Shown: piece after piece, positions 25,081 to 31,801 of the stretch
Numbering within the stretch: position 1 is the stretch's first letter
Layout of the letters: every line of letters starts with the position of its first letter
DNA from: a virus
Virus record (IMG/VR): IMGVR_UViG_3300029787_000044
Location: 1 to 57,922 of that record
Length of the DNA stretch: 57,922 nucleotides
Direction: 5' to 3' (one strand)
Notes under the pieces: model-generated
Database searches by the model: none
The model's input: the letters and a program-made list of their open reading frames with translations, nothing else
Told to the model about the DNA's origin: nothing
Position numbers and translations under genes: made by a program

Positions 25081-25373
25081 TGCCTCGTAAAAAAGAAAAG
25101 TCTATAAGACGTACTACAGGTAAAGGCGGTAATTATCGCAAAACTAAATCTGGCGCAGGCATGACTAAGAAAGGCGTTAAGGCTTATAGAAGAAAAAATC
25201 CAGGAAGTAAATTAAAAACAGCAGTTACGGGAAAAGTTAAAAAAGGTAGTAAGGCTGCAAAAAGGAGAAAATCTTACTGTGCTAGAAGTGCAGGACAAAT
25301 GAAGAAATTTCCTAAAGCAGCTAAAAACCCTAACTCAAGATTACGTCAAGCACGTAAAAGGTGGAAATGTTAA
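25080..25373 (+). CDS. Small basic protein (SKLKTAVTGKVKKGSKAAKRR type)
   Basis: 97 residues, strongly basic. GAGMTKKGVKAYRRKNPGSK and the ending SRLRQARKRWKC, with a Cys in RKSYCARS, match a conserved family of unknown function (DUF6321-like, by memory) common in marine phages. Probably nucleic-acid-binding. Third of three basic genes in a row. Confidence 0.8.
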   Translation: MPRKKEKSIRRTTGKGGNYRKTKSGAGMTKKGVKAYRRKNPGSKLKTAVTGKVKKGSKAAKRRKSYCARSAGQMKKFPKAAKNPNSRLRQARKRWKC

Positions 25374-25757
25374 ATGGCTAAAAAAGCACCAGATGCGTTT
25401 GTATACAACGCTACATTAGAAAGAATAGTAGATGGAGACACTTTTGATTGTTGTCTTGATTTAGGTTTTGATGTAAAACTACATAAACAACGAGTAAGGC
25501 TTTCTGGAATAGATACCCCAGAATCAAGAACACGTGACTTAGAAGAAAAGAAACTTGGTCTTGCTGCAAAGGCTCGATTAAAAGAACTTTGTGAAGGTAA
25601 ACTTAAAATAAAATCTTTAGGCAAAGGCAAGTACGGTCGTATTCTCGGTATTCCGTACACAAAAGATGGCAAAGATATTTGTCAAATATTAATTGATGAA
25701 GGTCACGCAGTTGAATATGATGGCGGGACTAAAACTAAAATTTGGGGTGCATACTAA
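25374..25757 (+). CDS. Thermonuclease-like (SNase fold) nuclease
   Basis: 127 residues, close to the minimal staphylococcal nuclease domain. Hand alignment finds the active-site set: Asp22 (VDGDTF), Arg42, Asp47, Thr48 and Glu50 (VRLSGIDTPE), and Arg89 (GKYGRILG). It should be a Ca-dependent, sugar-nonspecific nuclease. No signal peptide is visible, so it acts in the cytoplasm or virion. Within the late lysis region it may degrade host DNA or act at lysis. Confidence 0.88.
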   Translation: MAKKAPDAFVYNATLERIVDGDTFDCCLDLGFDVKLHKQRVRLSGIDTPESRTRDLEEKKLGLAAKARLKELCEGKLKIKSLGKGKYGRILGIPYTKDGKDICQILIDEGHAVEYDGGTKTKIWGAY

Positions 25758-26149
25758 TGAATGATGGAAGCGGAAGATTTGGCGGCGATATGGATAGAAA
25801 TGAAGTAGAGATGGATCTTAATAAGTTCATGGCTATGATTCAAGAAATTGGCGAACTTAAAGATAAAATAAGAACTTTAGAAGATACAACTAATGTAAAT
25901 CCTTGGCAAAAAGTAATTCATTTAGCACAAGCTGTAGATTCTTGGAGATTATTTCCTAGAGCTTTTCTTAGTATTTATATGTATCTTTTGTATTACACAA
26001 CATTTTGGTTTATGGCATTAGAGTCACCTACTTTTGAACAGTCAGGATTAATATCAATAGTAGTAGGAGCAGGTGCTGCTTGGTTTGGTTTATACGCAGG
26101 CACTTCTGGATCGAGTAAGTCTTTTAAAGGTGAGGCTAATAAAGAATAG
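25757..26149 (+). CDS. Holin candidate
   Basis: 130 residues from ATG 25757 (overlapping the nuclease stop); a TTG at 25742 would extend it by five. A charged N-terminal helix is followed by two membrane segments, about 78-97 (LSIYMYLLYYTTFWFMAL) and about 105-122 (LISIVVGAGAAWFGLYAG). The WRLFPRAFLSIYMYLLYY segment is familiar from putative holins of marine phages. It would release the lysozyme of 24349-24795. Confidence 0.7.
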   Translation: MNDGSGRFGGDMDRNEVEMDLNKFMAMIQEIGELKDKIRTLEDTTNVNPWQKVIHLAQAVDSWRLFPRAFLSIYMYLLYYTTFWFMALESPTFEQSGLISIVVGAGAAWFGLYAGTSGSSKSFKGEANKE

Positions 26150-26150
26150 T

Positions 26151-26348
26151 ATGGCTATAGATGGTAAAAAGATCTATTTAACTGAATTTAAAGTAGGCAC
26201 TGTAGTTTATGAGGGACCTTATATTTATGCTAATTCGTTTGAGGAAGCTGATATAGAAGCAGTAGATTTCGGAGTAGTTATAGTAGGAGAAGCCGCTATA
26301 GTTAAAAAAGATAATAACGAAGAAGAATGGAACAGAGTTTTACATTAA
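26151..26348 (+). CDS. Small protein of unknown function
   Basis: 65 residues from ATG 26151, one base after the previous stop. Beta-type: KIYLTEFKVGTVVYEGPYIY, then a helix FEEADIEAVDF and VVIVGEAAIV. No family recognised. It overlaps the next gene by 22 bases. Confidence 0.7.
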   Translation: MAIDGKKIYLTEFKVGTVVYEGPYIYANSFEEADIEAVDFGVVIVGEAAIVKKDNNEEEWNRVLH

Positions 26349-26623
26349 TAGCTGAACTTGGTTTACCTGTGGCAGGTGGACTTATTATGGCTTACTTCAT
26401 CTTTTTAATCATGAAACAGCTTATGGGGCAATTAGTTAATGATATAAAAACCGTTGAAGGCATTACTAAAATGTTAATTACTAGAGCCTCTATAATGAAC
26501 AACGATATTATACGAATAGATACCAGTGTTTCAAGTGCTTTAAATTTGAAACCTGATTTAAATAGGATAGCTAGAGCAGAAAATTTTGTAGAAGATGGAA
26601 AGATAGACGCTAGGAGAGATTAA
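26327..26623 (+). CDS. One-span membrane protein, paralogue A
   Basis: 98 residues. One N-terminal membrane segment (LPVAGGLIMAYFIFLIM), then a helix with ITRASIMNNDIIRIDTSVSS. Its layout and several positions (GxPV near the start, LxxxxQDMIR/NNDIIRID in the helix) match the next gene, so the two look like a tandem duplication. Their place between the lysis genes and csgF leaves both a lysis role and a role in the secretion cassette open. Confidence 0.75.
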   Translation: MEQSFTLIAELGLPVAGGLIMAYFIFLIMKQLMGQLVNDIKTVEGITKMLITRASIMNNDIIRIDTSVSSALNLKPDLNRIARAENFVEDGKIDARRD

Positions 26624-26892
26624 TGGACATAGTCCAACTAGTTTCCGAGTTTGGATTTCCTGTAGTAATGGTAGTTGGGTTAGGTTATTTCGTTTATTTT
26701 GTTTGGCAAACGGTAACTAAAGTCATAGATCCTGCTGTAGGTGAAATGAAGAAAACTATAATACGCCTAACCGATCAATTACGTTTATTAGACCAAGACA
26801 TGATAAGACTACAACAAAAAGTAAACACAGTATTAGAACTTAAAGAACAGGAGGCATTAGATAATGACAACAAAAAAGAAAAAACTAAATAA
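26623..26892 (+). CDS. One-span membrane protein, paralogue B
   Basis: 89 residues. Membrane segment FPVVMVVGLGYFVYFVW, followed by a coiled coil (LTDQLRLLDQDMIRLQQKV) and a basic end. It is related in layout to 26327-26623. Its end overlaps csgF by 29 bases, so it is translationally coupled to the curli cassette. Confidence 0.75.
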   Translation: MDIVQLVSEFGFPVVMVVGLGYFVYFVWQTVTKVIDPAVGEMKKTIIRLTDQLRLLDQDMIRLQQKVNTVLELKEQEALDNDNKKEKTK

Positions 26893-27364
26893 TTCTCAAA
26901 AATCACCTACGGTTAGTATAGCCGTAACTATTGGAGTTATTTTATTAGTAGGAATTTTTGGACAAGATCTGTGGGCTGATCAAATAACGCATAAATTTAA
27001 ATCACCCTCTTTTAGTGGCATTAATACATCTAGTCATTATCTTACGATTGAAAACCAAGAGTTTAATAGACGACAAACAATTAAAGATGAACTTAAAGCT
27101 GCTATAGAAGAAGCAGAAAGAGATAAAGAAAATTCTACAGTACAAAGATTTATTCGTAACTTTGAGTCAAGAGTCTACGCTGAATTATCAAGACAACTTA
27201 TAGCTAACTTATTTGGAGAAACTCCACAAGATAGCGGAACTATAACCTTAGAAGGTAATACGATAGAATATAGTTCAGATGGAACTTATTTAACCCTTAA
27301 AATAACTGAGGCTGATGGAACAATCACTCATATTACGATTCCTATTGGTAGCTTCACTTTCTAG
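26864..27364 (+). CDS. csgF: CsgF-like curli secretion accessory protein
   Basis: 166 residues. A basic start and hydrophobic segment (SIAVTIGVILLVGIFG) end in LWA-DQ, a likely signal-peptidase site. The mature start DQITHKFKSPSFSGINTSS matches the E. coli CsgF start (TMTFQFRNPNFGG), the part that plugs into the CsgG beta-barrel. The rest keeps the family pattern: a helix (FESRVYAELSRQLIANLFG), then TITLEGNTIEYSSDGTYLTL and a strand ITHITIPIGSFTF. The ribosome binding site is AGGAGG (26849-26854). CsgF narrows the CsgG channel and links it to fibre nucleation at the cell surface. First gene of the cassette. Confidence 0.87.
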   Translation: MTTKKKKLNNSQKSPTVSIAVTIGVILLVGIFGQDLWADQITHKFKSPSFSGINTSSHYLTIENQEFNRRQTIKDELKAAIEEAERDKENSTVQRFIRNFESRVYAELSRQLIANLFGETPQDSGTITLEGNTIEYSSDGTYLTLKITEADGTITHITIPIGSFTF

Positions 27365-28187
27365 TTGTTCTATCTTTGACCAGTTTGAAGATACTTATGA
27401 ACAAAGATTTAAAGCTCACGATATAGTTAAAATAGAAGAACTACATTCTAAAGAATTAGCTTTAGTAAATAAACCTATGATTCAGCCCATAGTTGCTGTA
27501 TATCCTACATCATTTACAGATCAAACAGGACAAAGAAAAAGTAATAGTGAGTTTGCTTTATTTTCTACAGCAGTCACACAAGCACCCCATACTTTATTAA
27601 TTAGAGCACTTAAACACGCAAGTAATGGTGAATTTTTTAGAGTTGTAGAAAGAATTGGTTTAGATAATTTAACTAAAGAACGTCAGCTTATAAGATCAGC
27701 TAGAGAGCAATTTGCCACAGATGAGGAAAAAAAGAAACAGCTTGCTCCTTTGTTATTTGCAGGAGTGTTGCTTGAAGGTGCAGTTATAAGCTATGATAGT
27801 AACTTAACCACTGGTGGCATCGGTGCACGGTATCTCGGTATAGGTACTAGTATTCAATACAGAGAGGATAACATTACAGTAAGTTTGAGGATGGTATCTG
27901 TAGCAACTGGTGAAATACTTATAGAAGTATTAAGCCAAAAAACCATATTCAGTTATGGTAAGTCAGAAGACATTTTCAGATTCATTGAAATGGGAACCGA
28001 ACTTGTAGAAGTCGAGTTAGGAAACTCGCGTAACGAGTCTACGACGATAGCCCTAATGAAAGCTATCGAAGGGGCAGTTTTAGAACTTATTACTATCGGT
28101 TACGATAGAGGATTTTGGAAACATGAAGAACTTAAAATTAATGAGCCTGATTGTGATGCTAAGTGCATTGCCAACATTCGCGGCTGA
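27315..28187 (+). CDS. csgG: CsgG-like outer-membrane secretion channel
   Basis: 290 residues; E. coli CsgG has 277. Lipoprotein signal FLLVASLSSC, acceptor Cys18. Clear family segments by memory of E. coli CsgG: FSTAVTQAPHTLLIRAL, VVERIGLDNLTKERQLIR, LLEGAVISYDSN, TGGIGARYLGIG, TVSLRMVSVATGEIL and a final FIEMGTELVEVE helix region. CsgG forms a nine-subunit lipoprotein pore that exports curlin subunits. In the constriction loop Phe56 is kept (FSTAV), but the neighbouring Asn55 is replaced by Leu, and the loop seems one residue longer. The first 50 bases, coding the signal peptide, lie inside csgF. Confidence 0.92.
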   Translation: MEQSLILRFLLVASLSSCSIFDQFEDTYEQRFKAHDIVKIEELHSKELALVNKPMIQPIVAVYPTSFTDQTGQRKSNSEFALFSTAVTQAPHTLLIRALKHASNGEFFRVVERIGLDNLTKERQLIRSAREQFATDEEKKKQLAPLLFAGVLLEGAVISYDSNLTTGGIGARYLGIGTSIQYREDNITVSLRMVSVATGEILIEVLSQKTIFSYGKSEDIFRFIEMGTELVEVELGNSRNESTTIALMKAIEGAVLELITIGYDRGFWKHEELKINEPDCDAKCIANIRG

Positions 28188-28854
28188 TAACGAAATATAT
28201 TTAGACCAAAGCGGTACTACACTTAATTTAGATATAGAACAACTAGGTATCTCTAACATTATAGGTGGCTTGCAATCTACAGCAGGCAGTCTTACAGCTT
28301 TTGATATTGATGGTACAAGTATGACTATTGATATTAATATGATTGGAAACACTAACAAGTTTCTTGGTGATATATGGGCAGATAGCTTTACTGGTTTTTA
28401 TGAATTCACTGGTAATAGCAATACTTTTACAATACAAGTTGACCCAAGTAACACCTTTGGTGCTGACAGTTCTAATCAAAATATAGCTGTTACTGGATCA
28501 AGTAATACTTTTACTTTAAATCAAGGTACTACTGCATTAGCAGGAACTTTAGATTTAGATTGGATTATTCAAGGTTCTAACAACACAGTTGTATCTAATA
28601 TTAATATTGATGGTGCAACTAACTATATGGATATAGATGGTTCTGATAATACAGTTAATTATACTGGAACAGGAGTAACAGCTTCAGCAGGCGGATATTT
28701 TTGGCTAGATCACACAGGTGGACAAAGAACATTTAATATTCAACAACTGAGTACACAAGATAATGACTGGCTTAAAGTTATATCGGTTGGCGGGAACGCT
28801 GCTTCTACTGTTTGTATTATTCAAAACGACCAAGGTACAAGCACAAGCTGCTGA
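28123..28854 (+). CDS. Curlin-like secreted repeat protein
   Basis: 243 residues with a Sec signal (MKNLKLMSLIVMLSALPTFA-AD); a start at 28141 would keep a shorter signal. The mature part is rich in N, T, D, G and I with irregular repeats such as IYLDQSGTTLNLDIEQLG, GNSNTFTI, GSSNTFTLNQG, GSNNTVV and GSDNTVNYTG, a beta-solenoid pattern like curlin repeats (Q-x-G-x-x-N). It ends VCIIQNDQGTSTSC with two cysteines. Placed after csgG, it is the obvious export substrate, in the role of CsgA or CsgB. The classic S-x5-QxGxGNxA repeat is degenerate, so amyloid formation is inference. Overlaps csgG by 65 bases. Confidence 0.75.
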   Translation: MKNLKLMSLIVMLSALPTFAADNEIYLDQSGTTLNLDIEQLGISNIIGGLQSTAGSLTAFDIDGTSMTIDINMIGNTNKFLGDIWADSFTGFYEFTGNSNTFTIQVDPSNTFGADSSNQNIAVTGSSNTFTLNQGTTALAGTLDLDWIIQGSNNTVVSNINIDGATNYMDIDGSDNTVNYTGTGVTASAGGYFWLDHTGGQRTFNIQQLSTQDNDWLKVISVGGNAASTVCIIQNDQGTSTSC

Positions 28855-29881
28855 TATTGGGGATATATCTGAACTAAATGGTTCAGCGCAAATAGTAAGA
28901 GATGAGCCTTTAGACGCTACTTTAAAGTTTGCTATTCAAAGCAATGATGAAGCTATTACTACTAACGGTAGAATGGCTATAACTTTTCTTGATGATTCTA
29001 CAGTTAAACTAACTGAACACTCACAACTTTTAATAGATGAATATATCTATGATCCCGATCCTTCTAAAGCTAAAATGGCACTTACGTTTGGACTCGGTAC
29101 AGCTCGATTTATTACGGGTAATTTAAACAAAATAGATAAACAAAATATATCTTTAAAAACACCTACAGCAAACATAGCGATTCGTGGGACAGATTTCACG
29201 GCTACCGTTGACGAGCTAGGACGTTCACTTATTATTTTACTCCCCGATTCTTTTGGGTTGTCTAGCGGGGAAATAGAAGTGGTTACTGCTATGGGTAGCG
29301 TATTACTTAATAAACCTTATCAAGCCACAACAGTAAGTGTTTTTGAATCTAAGCCCAGTAAACCTGTTGTATTAGATTTAACTTTAGACATTATAGACAA
29401 CATGTTAATTGTTACGCCTCCTAAAGAAGAAATCACTCAAACAGAAGAAGTAGCAAGTAATACAAAAGCTAACATATTAGATTTTAATGATCTTGATATA
29501 GACTATTTAGATGAAGACTTTTTTGCTGAAGATGAATTAGAGTTTACAGAATTAGATATAAATTATTTAGATGTAAATTTTCTTGAAGATCTATTAAATA
29601 TATTAGACTCATTAGCGATTTCGGAAGATGAAGACGTTTTAGCAGATGCAGGCAGCATAACTCTTAGCGGAACTAAAATAGGACAAGACCCAGACACACA
29701 AATAACCACCTTAGTTACAGGTAATGTAATTAGTCTTAGACGAAAAGTAAATGATTCAGTTAGATTAGACTTAGACAGTGGTGGAGCATACACAGTTATT
29801 ATTATTCAAGATGGAGTTAGTAATGTAGTAAAAATAAATGGTGGTGGCGATTCTAATATAACCATAACGCAAAGTGAATAA
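28763..29881 (+). CDS. FecR-domain protein with curlin-like tail
   Basis: 372 residues. Signal peptide 1-28 (AGTLLLLFVLFKTTKVQAQA). FecR domain about 35-165: NGSAQIVRDE, TNGRMAITFLDDSTVKLTEH, KTPTANIAIRGTDFTATVDE. A very acidic segment (about 230-290) has DIDYLDEDF/DINYLDVNF repeats. The last 50 residues (RLDLDSGGAYTVIIIQDG, then VVKINGGGDSNITITQ) look like curlin repeat units. FecR domains act in the periplasm as sensors or bind extracellular polymers. The tail suggests contact with, or co-export of, the curlin-like protein. The start and whole signal peptide lie inside the previous gene (92-base overlap). Confidence 0.85.
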   Translation: MTGLKLYRLAGTLLLLFVLFKTTKVQAQAADIGDISELNGSAQIVRDEPLDATLKFAIQSNDEAITTNGRMAITFLDDSTVKLTEHSQLLIDEYIYDPDPSKAKMALTFGLGTARFITGNLNKIDKQNISLKTPTANIAIRGTDFTATVDELGRSLIILLPDSFGLSSGEIEVVTAMGSVLLNKPYQATTVSVFESKPSKPVVLDLTLDIIDNMLIVTPPKEEITQTEEVASNTKANILDFNDLDIDYLDEDFFAEDELEFTELDINYLDVNFLEDLLNILDSLAISEDEDVLADAGSITLSGTKIGQDPDTQITTLVTGNVISLRRKVNDSVRLDLDSGGAYTVIIIQDGVSNVVKINGGGDSNITITQSE

Positions 29882-31610
29882 ACTTTTATTACCTATATTA
29901 ATATTACTTAGTTTACCTTTGGTGTTTCAAAGCACGCCAACAGAAATACTTAAATTAAAAACTTTTGATAGTTTAATTAAACAACAAGAGCCCAGTGGTA
30001 ATTTTGTAATACTTAACATTACAGAAGAAGATATAGAACGTGAAGGTGGATATCCTTTACCTAGAACAAGATTAGCTGATATCCAAATAGAATTATTAAG
30101 TAAAGGTGCTATAGGTGTTGGTTGGGTAATTAGTTTTCCGCAAGCGGATAGGTTAGATGGAGATAAAGATTTTGCTAGGTCACTGGGCTACGCTCCTGCA
30201 GTTCTTGCAATGTTTGAAGACGGTAAAGGCATTTATCCTGCTAGTCCAGGAACAGTAGTTTTAGGTGAAAACACAGGAGGTATTAACAGTTCGGGAGTGA
30301 AAGCTAATCACACATCATATGATGATGTTCTGCAGGGATTAGCTATAGCTCCCACCGATGTAGATTTACTTGTAAGAAGAATGCCTTTGTTAGTAAAAAC
30401 TCCTAATAACGAATGGATACCTAGTTTTGGTACACAAATATATAAAGCTTTGTTTGGTATAAAAACATATATTATCAAAACTAACGAAAACGGTATACAG
30501 GAAATAGCGATACGCGGAATACCGCCTGTTAAAACAGATAGTTTAGGTCGTAAATGGATTTCATGGGTTAATACACAACAAACAGATTTACAAGAAATGG
30601 AAGTAAACGGTAAATTTGTTATAGTAGGTGTAACAGCTAATGGGGTTATGCCACAGATAGCCACGCCTATTGGACTTGTTGAGCCGCATAAAATACAAAC
30701 GGCTCTTGCAGAATCTATCCTAATACAAGATAGTCCTTACATACCTGATTATTCTTTAGCTTTAGAACTTCTTATATATTTAGTTTCTGTAAGCCTCGTA
30801 TGGGCTTTTATAAGCTATTTAGGGATAACTTGGGGTATTTCTCTAGCTTTAATTACGATGGCTTTAACGGGCTTCTACGGTTATTACACAATAACTACAG
30901 GAATCCTTATAGATATAACTTGGTCGTTAGTCTCACAATTTATAACAGGAGCTATAGCTTTTTATTTAAGGTTTAGAGAACAATATAAATTAAGACAACA
31001 GATTAAAAAACAGTTTGAACATTACTTAGATCCTAGACAAGTAAAACGTTTACAAAAAGACCCTGATTTATTAAAACTAGGTGGAGAAAAAAGAAGATGT
31101 ACTTTCTTGTTCACAGACGTTAGAGGATTTACAGCTCTTTCTGAAACGTTACCTCCTGAAGAAGTTACTGAAATAATGAATAAAGCATTAACTGTTCAAG
31201 TTGAGTGTGTACAAAAAAGAGGAGGCATGGTAGATAAATTCATTGGTGACGCAATGATGGCTATCTTTAATGCACCTATGGATTTAGAACAACACGAAGA
31301 ACTAGCGGTTCAATGCGCTAAAGAAATACAAGAAAATATAAATAAAGCAAACATTGGAATAGCTATTGGGGTTGGGGTTAATACTGGAGAAGCTGTGATA
31401 GGCAACATGGGCAGTGACACTAGATTCGATTATTCGGCTATTGGGGATGCGGTTAATACGGCGGCTAGGCTAGAGTCTGCTACTAAAGAAGCAGGTGTAA
31501 ACATACTTATTGGAGAAGAAACTAAGAAATATTGTGGTATTTCCTTAAAACGATTAAAACCTATAAAAGTAAAAGGTAAAGAAAAACCTTTAAAAATATA
31601 CACGTTTTGA
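29874..31610 (+). CDS. CHASE2-domain class III adenylate cyclase
   Basis: 578 residues. N-terminal membrane segment (LLLPILILLSLPLVF), a periplasmic CHASE2 sensor about 25-285 (IDIV-type NITEEDIEREGGYPLPR, FVIVGVTANGV), three membrane segments about 295-365, then a cytoplasmic cyclase domain about 395-578. Catalytic residues are present: metal-binding Asp415 (LFTDVRGFT) and Asp459, base-contacting Lys455 (VDKFIGD), Ser in DYSAIGD, and Asn528/Arg532 (VNTAARLE). It should make cAMP on a periplasmic signal. It overlaps fecR by eight bases. A full membrane signalling cyclase is very unusual in a phage. Confidence 0.92.
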   Translation: MNKLLLPILILLSLPLVFQSTPTEILKLKTFDSLIKQQEPSGNFVILNITEEDIEREGGYPLPRTRLADIQIELLSKGAIGVGWVISFPQADRLDGDKDFARSLGYAPAVLAMFEDGKGIYPASPGTVVLGENTGGINSSGVKANHTSYDDVLQGLAIAPTDVDLLVRRMPLLVKTPNNEWIPSFGTQIYKALFGIKTYIIKTNENGIQEIAIRGIPPVKTDSLGRKWISWVNTQQTDLQEMEVNGKFVIVGVTANGVMPQIATPIGLVEPHKIQTALAESILIQDSPYIPDYSLALELLIYLVSVSLVWAFISYLGITWGISLALITMALTGFYGYYTITTGILIDITWSLVSQFITGAIAFYLRFREQYKLRQQIKKQFEHYLDPRQVKRLQKDPDLLKLGGEKRRCTFLFTDVRGFTALSETLPPEEVTEIMNKALTVQVECVQKRGGMVDKFIGDAMMAIFNAPMDLEQHEELAVQCAKEIQENINKANIGIAIGVGVNTGEAVIGNMGSDTRFDYSAIGDAVNTAARLESATKEAGVNILIGEETKKYCGISLKRLKPIKVKGKEKPLKIYTF

Positions 31611-31620
31611 TATATAATCA
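31608..31620 (+). promoter_or_regulatory. Late promoter motif after cyclase
   Basis: TGATATATAATCA, identical to the copy before the fibre; its first three bases are the cyclase stop codon. A 73-base leader follows with CAGCTTGTGCTGCAGCTTA (self-complementary) and GCTGGAGAAAAG before ATG 31694. It should start the internal virion protein unit. Confidence 0.55.
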
Positions 31621-31693
31621 ATATATCAGCTTGTGCTGCAGCTTACGGGGTGGGCTTTAACTCGCAAATACGTTTAAATACGCTGGAGAAAAG

Positions 31694-31801
31694 ATGACTG
31701 GAGTTGATAAAAAAGCATATCTAAAGAAGAAGGGACGCCGTTCCGACTTCGTCGTATACTCATCTAAAGGCAAGAAGACTAAAACTAGGAGTAGGTTCTA
31801 A
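31694..31801 (+). CDS. Tiny basic protein, unknown
   Basis: 35 residues, K/R-rich: KKAYLKKKGRRSDFVVYSS and a basic end. It has a strong ribosome binding site (GGAGAAAAG), a one-base overlap with the next gene and a better GC content than its surroundings. It is first behind the late promoter, so it is probably real. Confidence 0.6.
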   Translation: MTGVDKKAYLKKKGRRSDFVVYSSKGKKTKTRSRF

